From Climacteris rufus (Eukaryota > Chordata > Aves > Passeriformes > Climacteridae), in the NCBI GenBank assembly GCA_013398175.1, contig VZRZ01001926.1, positions 220,598 to 284,597 of the forward strand: DNA of 64,000 bases, given 5' to 3'. Position 1 is the stretch's first letter; the number at the start of each line of letters is the position of its first letter. Of the stretch, positions 56,732-64,000 are shown one piece after another. Position numbers and translations under genes: made by a program. Below the pieces are notes generated by a model, which was not told where the DNA came from, made no database searches, and was given only the letters and a program-made list of their open reading frames with translations.

Positions 56732-57220
56732 AACAAATGGAAAACCCTTTGAAAATTGTAGGTAGCAAGGTAGTTTTTTTAAAAAAAAACTAACTCACAA
56801 CCTTTTTACCAAGCTCTAAACCACTGAAGGCAGGTTTCCTTGATGTTATTCCTCAAAATGTTCTCCCAAAACTTAGGGATGAATAATCATGGTGACAGCT
56901 TGTGCAGTGGTCTATCTTTGCAACATACACTGCATTTACTGGGTTGACCTTGAAATGTTCATTTTGTATTCAATGAGTCTTCTGTTGTCATCTTTTCCCA
57001 ACACCAGTTCCGTTCCACACTCTGTTTTGAGCGGTTCATGAACCTATGTGTGCCTTTGCTTTCCACCCTTGCTATACACTGGTAGGTCCAACAAATTCAG
57101 ACTCTCATTTGTTGTAAAGTTGTAAAATATTGTGACGTCACCAGTTTCCCTTCATTTCCTCATCCCCCTAACATACGATTCACAACTTATTGTCAGTTGT
57201 AAAATAGAAAAAAATAGACA

Positions 57221-57400
57221 GGAAAGAAAAAGGAAAGGGAAAGGGAAAAGGAAGGGAAAGGGAAAAGGAAAAAGAAAAAGGAAAAGAAAAAGAAAAAGAA
57301 AAAGAAAAAGAAAAAGAAAAAGAAAAAGAAAAAGAAAAAGAAAAAGAAAAAGAAAAAGAAAAAGAAAAAGAAAAAGAAAAAGAAAAAGGAAGAAGAAAGA
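57221..57400. repeat. GGAAA to (GAAAAA)n microsatellite, about 180 nt
   Basis: An all-purine tract that begins as mixed ggaaa/gggaaa units and becomes pure hexamer GAAAAA from about 57282 to 57388 (about 18 copies). Open frames reading Lys-Arg or Leu-Phe repeats across it are artefacts. It lies between the proximal and distal poly(A) signals. Confidence 0.95.
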
Positions 57401-57407
57401 CATGGGA

Positions 57408-57439
57408 AATAAAAGCTCTTGATTACATATGGTAATAAA
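57408..57439 (+). promoter_or_regulatory. SEMA6A: Two poly(A) signals AATAAA, distal
   Basis: AATAAA occurs at 57408-57413 and again at 57434-57439, followed by the GT-rich run ctgtgtttcttgtttcctgg near 57454. This is a well-formed alternative cleavage site for a longer SEMA6A 3' UTR that would carry the GAAAAA microsatellite. Confidence 0.5.
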
Positions 57440-57459
57440 ACCAGACTGTTCTACTGTGT

Positions 57460-58895
57460 TTCTTGTTTCCTGGTTCTTTGTTTCTATGATGATTTGTCCT
57501 TTTCCTTTAAAAAATACAAATAAATGCAATGCTGATCATTTAAATCAGGTTATAGTGAGGAAGAAATGTTACCTTCTGCCTTTTACAGAAGATGAACCTT
57601 ATTGTAAGGTGCTGGTAATTAATTTAAAATTAGATCCCGCGTTTGTTCCCCCTCTATTCATATTTTGTATTTTCTTTTTATAAGCTTGTTCATTATCAAT
57701 TATTTATGACAGACTTAATAAGTTTAAAAGGTCAAGGCTGGGATTTAAGCACATGTGATCCACCAAAAGAGATCATCATACAAATATTACTTCATCTTCT
57801 CTGACTTTTCGTATTAATAATAGAGTGGCCTGTATTTTCTTTTAGCAGGCACAAATCTACTGGGCTTCATAGGCCTGATTTAGAGGATGTTGTCTGAGAT
57901 TAATTCTGCAAGAAAATAGGAGTAAACAGATAATAACAAAAGAGTGTAAAGTCTCCCTAGTTCTGAAAGTCATTAAAACATACCTGAGTTCTCCACACTG
58001 ATTTTGTGTAAACGGGATCACTTCTGCACAGCAATTAACTATGATACAAATAAACATTGGTTGTGTCCATTACTAGACTTAGGTTTCTTTTGTGTGAGGA
58101 GTAAGCAATGACAATGTGACCCCCATAGAAACAAGGGATCTAACCCAGCAATTTACCCTTGCTCGGATCATATTTGGGCTTTTCTGCCCTGCCAGTACGC
58201 CCTGTTCGGGAAATAACGCCTTCCGGATACATGCCACATATGTGACACGCAAATGCAGAACATTGCAAACAACATTTTTCTCAGTGCAGGCTCCTTTCTT
58301 TTTTTTTTCCTCGGTGCAGGCTCCCTTCAAGCTGGACACATGGTATGCAGATGTGTGGTGCACACACAGGGAGGATATCTGCCAGGATTGGGACATGCCC
58401 CAAGTAATGCTGAGGTACTCTCCAGCCTGGGGACTGAGGGCACTGTACGGTCACACAGTGCTCCACTCTCTGCTGCATTTGACCTGCATGATCCCAGAAC
58501 TGCAGCAAATGGGAAAGCAAAAGCTCTCAAGGTGCTTAGGGACCTCTATTGTTTTTGTTACTGCAGCCAATTGTTATGAAACTCGTTTGTCTGTAATTGT
58601 TTGAAATGTTTCATAAAAGCAACATATACAGAAGCTATTCAAAGATTAATATATCTCTATTTTGAAATTAATATGAATATTCCTCTATGAACAATGGCAA
58701 GTCTGGAGAAAAGGGCCCAATAACGTCTAGCAGTGGTGCTGGATGGATCCTTTTACACAGCTCTTCTGTTTCTTGGCAGTGAAAGGAGGGTCGATTTAAA
58801 ACGTGGGCATGAAGGAGGGAGAGTGAGAGGATGCCCTGATGCACAAACAGTTTGGGGTCTGTAACTGCTCTGCTCATGTGTCCAAAACCTGCTGC
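57460..58895. other. Downstream intergenic DNA, no gene seen
   Basis: After the last SEMA6A poly(A) signal there is A+T-rich unique sequence with the small duplication at 58279. Open frames up to 162 codons occur but show no known domain, no splice pattern and no homologue that I recognise. Confidence 0.75.
58279..58328. repeat. 30-bp direct duplication (gtgcaggctcc)
   Basis: The motif tc(a/g)gtgcaggctcc occurs twice 30 bp apart with a T-run between, a simple local duplication in intergenic DNA. Confidence 0.6.
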
Positions 58896-58900
58896 CAAAG

Positions 58901-59826
58901 TGTCAGAGACTGAAATAGTTCATGCCTTAAACATTGTTATGAAGTTTTGCCCATTATAGCAAAGAAAAGTGTATAAAGAATCTATGACCACCGAAGCTCA
59001 CTCCTCCCTGGAGATGCTTGACTGAAACTTTGGACTGTGAGTTAAGCCACCTAGATTAGATAAAGGGAATGCTATTGTTCAATCATCTCAGGTCTGAGGA
59101 TAAGTAAACAAGACTATGCATCCACAAGAAAGCCAAACCCAGCAGCTGTTCTGATCATCCCTGGCTGCATTCAGGATGAGGGAGGCCATAGCCCACAGAC
59201 CCATTTGCTGAGAGCAGGTTTGCACAGATTTTCCCCCACAGCCAAGGCGGGGGGGGGAGGTTTCAGGTGTGTGGTGTAACCTGTGATCAGAGTCAATGAA
59301 CACCCATCCTCCCTTACACAAACTGACTCAGATGTGGAACCCCCAACCCCGAGAGGACTACATCCATGGGACATTCACGTGAGGGGCAGCTGAGGGGATA
59401 TCATAATCCATCAAAGACCCCCCAAAGTGCCCCTCAGATTCATTCCTGAGACCTTGCACCACAGGACTGCATGTGATGTAAAGTGACGCAACAGATCCAG
59501 AGCCTCTTGCAAGAGACAATGGCAAACTTGCCCTGAACATGTATTAATCCATCAGATTCTGTGCCTCTCAGGGGACCCTCACCACCAAGAAGACCAGCTG
59601 GAGAGGATCAATGGAACATCACTGGCGGAGTGGTGATATTTTCTTTAATCTGTCACTCTCTTTCTGTGCCCGCATCTATTTTCCTATTTCTTTCTCTTCC
59701 TTTTTCTCTCTCTCTCATCTTTACTATCAAATAAAACCCATACTATTGGCATTGGCATATGATCTCATTTGCACCTTAATTCAGGCAGAGGAATTTCTAC
59801 ATCATTTTAATAACCAGACCAAAACA
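58901..59826 (+). mobile_element. Probable solo LTR of an endogenous retrovirus
   Basis: A 926-bp segment starts TGTCAGAG and ends CCAAAACA, so it has the TG...CA (here TGT...ACA) termini of LTRs. It is flanked on both sides by the 5-bp direct repeat caaag (58896-58900 and 59827-59831), a target-site duplication. An AATAAA at 59730-59735 lies about 90 bp from the right end, as expected for U3-R-U5 in + orientation, after a long CT-rich tract. No gag, pol or env sequence is attached, so it looks like a solo LTR. A 5-bp duplication fits ERVL-like elements. I do not recognise the family. Confidence 0.72.
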
Positions 59827-59831
59827 CAAAG

Positions 59832-62800
59832 GGAAAGCATGAACTTAGCCCCTTAAAGCACTATTCTTTTGCAACACTTCCCCAGAGATGCACTTTGAGA
59901 TGGCATGCATACACCCTCTGACAGAGACCTGTCTTACCTTCTGCTGTGCAGGAAGGATCAGGAGAGGAACTGAAGGAAACACACTGCCCTGGTGGGGTCT
60001 TGGCCAGCCAAGCAGAGCGCAGGCACCCACAGAAGTACCCTGCCAATGAATGGTCCCTCCATTGAGAACTGACAGCTCCCCACTCAGAAGAGGCCGTTCC
60101 GCTCTGGTGGTTTTTGACAAGGGAGGAGACCACTGAGGTACTCGCTGTCTATTTGAATCACGAGATCTGTCCCCTACAGAACTGCTGGTGACACACTGCA
60201 GAAGCCCCTTGTGGCTGAACTGGGCAAACAAGAAAGCCAAGAGAAAGCAAGGATGCTTTGAGCACTTCAGTCAAGTTAGTGTCATATTATTCATCATATT
60301 AATGGTACTCATGTTGACCTCATTTACCATGTCATTGAGGAAGTATGGAAGTTCCTTTCCAATCAGCATTAATTTGCATACATATTTTTACACAAAATGG
60401 AATCCAACTGAATGAGTCAAAACAATATGTTTCTGTAAATAAATCCTGGTCTATTGCCCTGTTGCCCTAACAGCAACACGGTCGTCCAGATGATGGCCAG
60501 AGTAATTTCTGAGATGCAATTCCAGATCATTTTTCTGCCACAGAGTTAGCAGGATGTTCTCTCTCTGGGTTTAGCATGGATTTTGCTCCCTAAAGCTTGT
60601 TTATAAAGCTTGTTTAAAGCAATGTGGAAAACCTCAAGTGGCAGTCTTATCTACTCCACTACACTGAGGCACGATCAAGCAAACCTAACCCGTTCTTGAT
60701 GACTGATTGTCTAACCTTTCCTTGTAAACGTATTCTACTATGAGAAGTGAAAGTCACCCAAGGGATCAACATCAAGCATTTCAGAGTGTCTAAAGAAAAT
60801 AATAAGCTAAGAAAGTGGGTTGGACTGGGTTAGTTAAGGCCAGTTTTCTATTTATCCAATTAAAGTTAATTTCCCAGAAGTACGGCACTTGCTCCAATGA
60901 ACAAGAGTTAGAAAGACACACTGTGTGTAATATTCATATGCTTCCTGCTGATGCATGTGTCTGCTAATGAGTCTCTAAGTAGTCTTTTTATTACTTTTTT
61001 TCTTTTCTTTTAAAAAGTGAAGATACTTTTCAGAATAAGTACTAAGTCCATCTTCATATGCCTTGTGCAGAACAATGATGTGTTAGACTTCTTCGCAGGA
61101 ATAGAAACAAGTAAATAGTCATCTGTCCCGTGACTGTAATTTAAACAGTGTAAGTCAGTAGGGAAAGGCTATAATTGGAGTCAGAGTAAGTGAGGTGAAA
61201 ATTGCTAGGTGGCAGTACCATCTGTATCTTCTTTTAATTAGCAAAGTTTATTGTCAGAACATAAAACTTTCAGCTATTCAAGTCCCTGGCTTATTTCAAC
61301 TATCAGGCCAAAGTGATTGCCACATGTCTGGGTAAGCACAATTACTGATCAGCAAAGGAGAATTATCCTTCCCAATGACCTGGCTAACAGTTACCATGTC
61401 TAGGAATAGGGACAAAAATATGACTAACAAGATCATTGTCATATCTGCTTAGCGTTTCTTGACAAACTCTATTAAGGCTAACAGACCCACTGTTAATTCA
61501 ATTAGATCAGTGTTTTCCTTTGCTGGCCATGATGAATTTTTAAGACCAGCAACTGTATGCAGAGCAGGGCTGGCAGTCTGCTACAAGGAATAACAGCATC
61601 ATAAATAATATATTAGGATGAAGAAAAATCTAGCATGCTGCAGTCAGAGCACATCAGCCATATAGGTGAATCCTGCAATATCACAAGGAGGTGGGGGAGG
61701 AAAAAGTAGCTATGACAGGAAATTATAGCAACTATTAATGACAGGGACTACAGGAGGGAACAATACTCATTAGGTCAGCCCTTTAAGCAAAGTGCTGGGG
61801 AAGCACAGAAAAGCCTGCCAGCAGCCACGGAGGTCCTGTGAGCCCTCACATTTATCCTCCTTAAGATGAAATAGCAGATGTTGAGTGCTGGATTTAAAGG
61901 AAGATGATAAATAGTGGGAGATAACTGGCAAAGACCCCAATGGAAACTCATTTCTTTCTCTGGCCTGCAAGCCCTGCCCGAGTATTCAGGGCTTTCACCC
62001 CCTCTGCAGAGCAGGACTGGGATAGTTGCACCCTCCAGAGCAATCAGGCTGCCCATCCTGCAAAGGAGGGGCAAAACCCCCCACCAGCATTAACTGAGAA
62101 ACTGCCCTGTTTTGGGGAAGCACTTTACACAGCCTGTGGGAGTGAAAGGCACAGGTACTTCAGGGCAGATGAGTCCTTTTTTCCAACCTGCTGAATTTGG
62201 ACTAGCAGGTGGCACACATGAGCATGTGGGCACTGCCACACCATAGCCCACACCAGGAGTAAGAGCCATGATTGCAGACATCCTCTGCAAGCTTCTTCTG
62301 TGTTCAAAGGAAAAGAAACCAAAATGTACTTTTGCTTCAGCGAATATACTAATAAAAAGGTGCTGGTAAGAGCATCCAAAAGGAGTTTCTGCCTTTGAGG
62401 TTTCTTTTGGTTTTGTTTTAGATACATATACACACACACATATACATATATGTACACACACATATATATACACATACATATATATATATACACATATACA
62501 CACACATATATATACACACATATACACATATATGTATATATATGCACACACGTGTACATATACATACATGTATACACACACACATATATACCTATATACA
62601 TATATATACACTACCTTGCTGGTAGAGAAAGATACTCCATGCCAGAAAAAAATAGAAAAAGAAAAAGAAAACTAGAATATTGTGTTTCTCTGACTTTCGG
62701 AAAGTATGACACAACCTTATCAATTCTCAAAAGATACAATCTAAAGTATTCAGACCACTGATAGAAATACTGTTTCTGGTGGTGCGGCAAACTGCAGATT

Positions 62801-64000
62801 GAGCTTTTATTAAATGCTGCATAAATTGTCTGTGAAGCAACCTTTTACACGATATGGTGGTTCAAACAATTTTACAAAGAGCAGGAGACAAAGAGCTCCT
62901 TTTACACTAAAATGGTTTCCTAGGAAACACTGCAAAATGTAACATGATATCTCTTTGTAGAAGTTCAAGGACTTGTGTGCGCTAGTGTGTGTTTTCCTGA
63001 CCCTCTTTTTTTCTTCTTTCTTTTCTTGGTGCGGTATATGGTATCGCTGGGCAATTTTACCTTTTGATGGTATCATAAGAACAGAATAGGCCTGTACCAC
63101 AGCAACCCACAATCTGAAGGACATTCTCCTCTCTGATAATCAAACCTCTTCTCTAAACAGAAAGAAAAATGTTGATAGAAAGCAAGTCTTTTCATCTGTA
63201 GCACTATGGTTTCAGAATAGGGAAAAAACAATGACTGAAAATACTCTGAGCCAAATTATAGGTTTCAGATAATACTCATGCCTGACCCAGTGTATTTTTT
63301 CATCCATGTGAAGCCTATATGACACAATATAAATTTATGGAATTAAAGCAGATGTCAACAGCCTGCAAATCTATTCAGAGTTCTGGATATATGTCTGATC
63401 TTCCTTAATTAAAGGCTAATAATCCACCCATCTGAGATAAGCATTTTGCTCTTCCCTATGTGCAAGCAGTGCACATAGAAATGTGAAGTTCCTAACTGGG
63501 ACAGCTCAGCTGTTTATCCAAACAAGAGGTAACTGTGAATTTACCTGTCTGCATGTCCTTTCATTAGTTGTCCTACTCTCATAGAAGATAATAGCAATAT
63601 AGCATTAGGTGGACTTCCTGTAAGTTATGTAATGTTAAAGAGTGCAGAAATGTTGATGTATACAATCCTTTCCCCCAGACATAGCTTTTCTCAAGACCTC
63701 AATATGCTGAAGTCCTTAGCTAGACAATACATGACCCTATGCAGTGCTGCTAATGTGTCTGTCATCCTCCTAGCTGTGGCCCAGGCACTCAGACCCATGC
63801 AATTCTGCCCATAAATATGTCCAATTACAAAAGCAGGTTGGCCCAAGTGCAGAAGCTCTATAATAGTGTAAACAAGGCAGCAGAGACAGACAGACAAGGC
63901 CCAAGCCCTAGCATGGCTAGAAGCAAAGGCACACCCCATTTCTTGCAAGATATTTTACAAGAAGTTGCTTTGAAACAGACAATCACTGAACAAAATTTTT
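59832..64000. other. Downstream intergenic DNA, no gene seen
   Basis: Following the LTR there are 4.2 kb with a CA/TA microsatellite (62422) and otherwise unique sequence. The stretch 61080-61600 is A+T-rich with several homeodomain-like TAATTA or TTAATTA cores. No coding gene, tRNA or other RNA gene was recognised. Confidence 0.75.
62422..62612. repeat. Compound (CA)n/(TA)n microsatellite, about 190 nt
   Basis: Mixed cacaca, tatata and cacatata units run without a break of other composition. Open frames of Tyr, Ile, His, Cys and Val repeats on both strands across it are artefacts. Confidence 0.95.

Larger units (their letters stand above)
54381..56750 (+). other. SEMA6A: SEMA6A 3' UTR (proximal end estimated)
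   Basis: The non-coding tail follows the TAA at 54378. It contains an A-rich stretch (54755-54835), a GU/GC alternating stretch (56195-56273) and a 29-nt TA run (56386-56414). The right end assumes cleavage shortly after the AATAAA at 56726; use of the later signals would extend the UTR to about 57460. Confidence 0.75.

Noticed and set aside
57132..57529. Lys/Arg-rich and Leu/Phe-rich open frames
   Set aside because: They are translations of the GAAAAA microsatellite.
58116..58604. 162-codon open frame as a downstream gene
   Set aside because: No recognisable domain, contains a T-run-encoded poly-Phe stretch and a local duplication, and overlaps open frames on the other strand; most likely chance.
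62090..62761. Frames of 103-173 codons rich in Tyr, Ile, Val and Cys
   Set aside because: They are translations of the CA/TA microsatellite, present on both strands.
1..64000. CRISPR arrays, bacterial operons, tRNA or rRNA genes
   Set aside because: No regularly spaced direct repeats, Shine-Dalgarno-led gene strings, tRNA A/B boxes in cloverleaf context or rRNA sequence were found; the intron-exon structure is vertebrate.

Overview
This window is vertebrate nuclear DNA, almost certainly from a bird. It carries one recognisable gene on the + strand: most of SEMA6A (semaphorin 6A, a transmembrane plexin-A ligand and receptor of axon guidance), from the middle of its sema domain through the stop codon and 3' UTR. 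The avian call rests on several CR1 LINE fragments, some ending in the CR1-type ATTCTATGA-like tail, with no SINEs or mammalian repeats recognised, and on a protein very close to mammalian SEMA6A. The species and chromosome cannot be read from the sequence.

Layout: 14 constitutive coding exons plus one 51-nt cassette exon lie between 5 and 54380. Every junction is GT-AG and every phase joins cleanly, giving 913 residues plus stop; about 113 N-terminal residues (signal peptide and start of the sema domain) lie upstream of the window. Positions 5-17298 hold the sema domain, 17989-20287 the PSI domain and its flank, 20229-28738 the juxtamembrane stalk, and 53191-54380 the transmembrane segment and the whole cytoplasmic tail in one exon. 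A 24.5-kb intron (28739-53190) separates the ectodomain exons from this last exon. The 3' UTR starts at 54381 and has poly(A) signals at 56726 and again at 57408 and 57434.

Repeats: CR1 LINE fragments at about 4932-5285 (-), 9955-10535 (+), 12970-13457 (+), 29158-31345 (-, the largest, with decayed endonuclease and reverse transcriptase coding), 44705-44910 (-), 50225-50690 (-) and 50700-50935 (-). A probable solo LTR with a 5-bp target-site duplication lies at 58901-59826. Microsatellites and homopolymers occur at 33430, 47195, 47961, 56195, 56386, 57221 and 62422, and a 2-base N run sits between two poly-T tracts at 47245. No second gene was found in the 6.5 kb downstream.

The most informative points are the block of phase-1/phase-1 exons (21, 51 and 165 nt) that builds the extracellular stalk, including the alternative 17-residue insert, an 88-nt intron inside the PSI coding region, and the LTR with its target-site duplication. 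I saw no sign of a new biological system; apart from the exons this is ordinary intronic and intergenic DNA.
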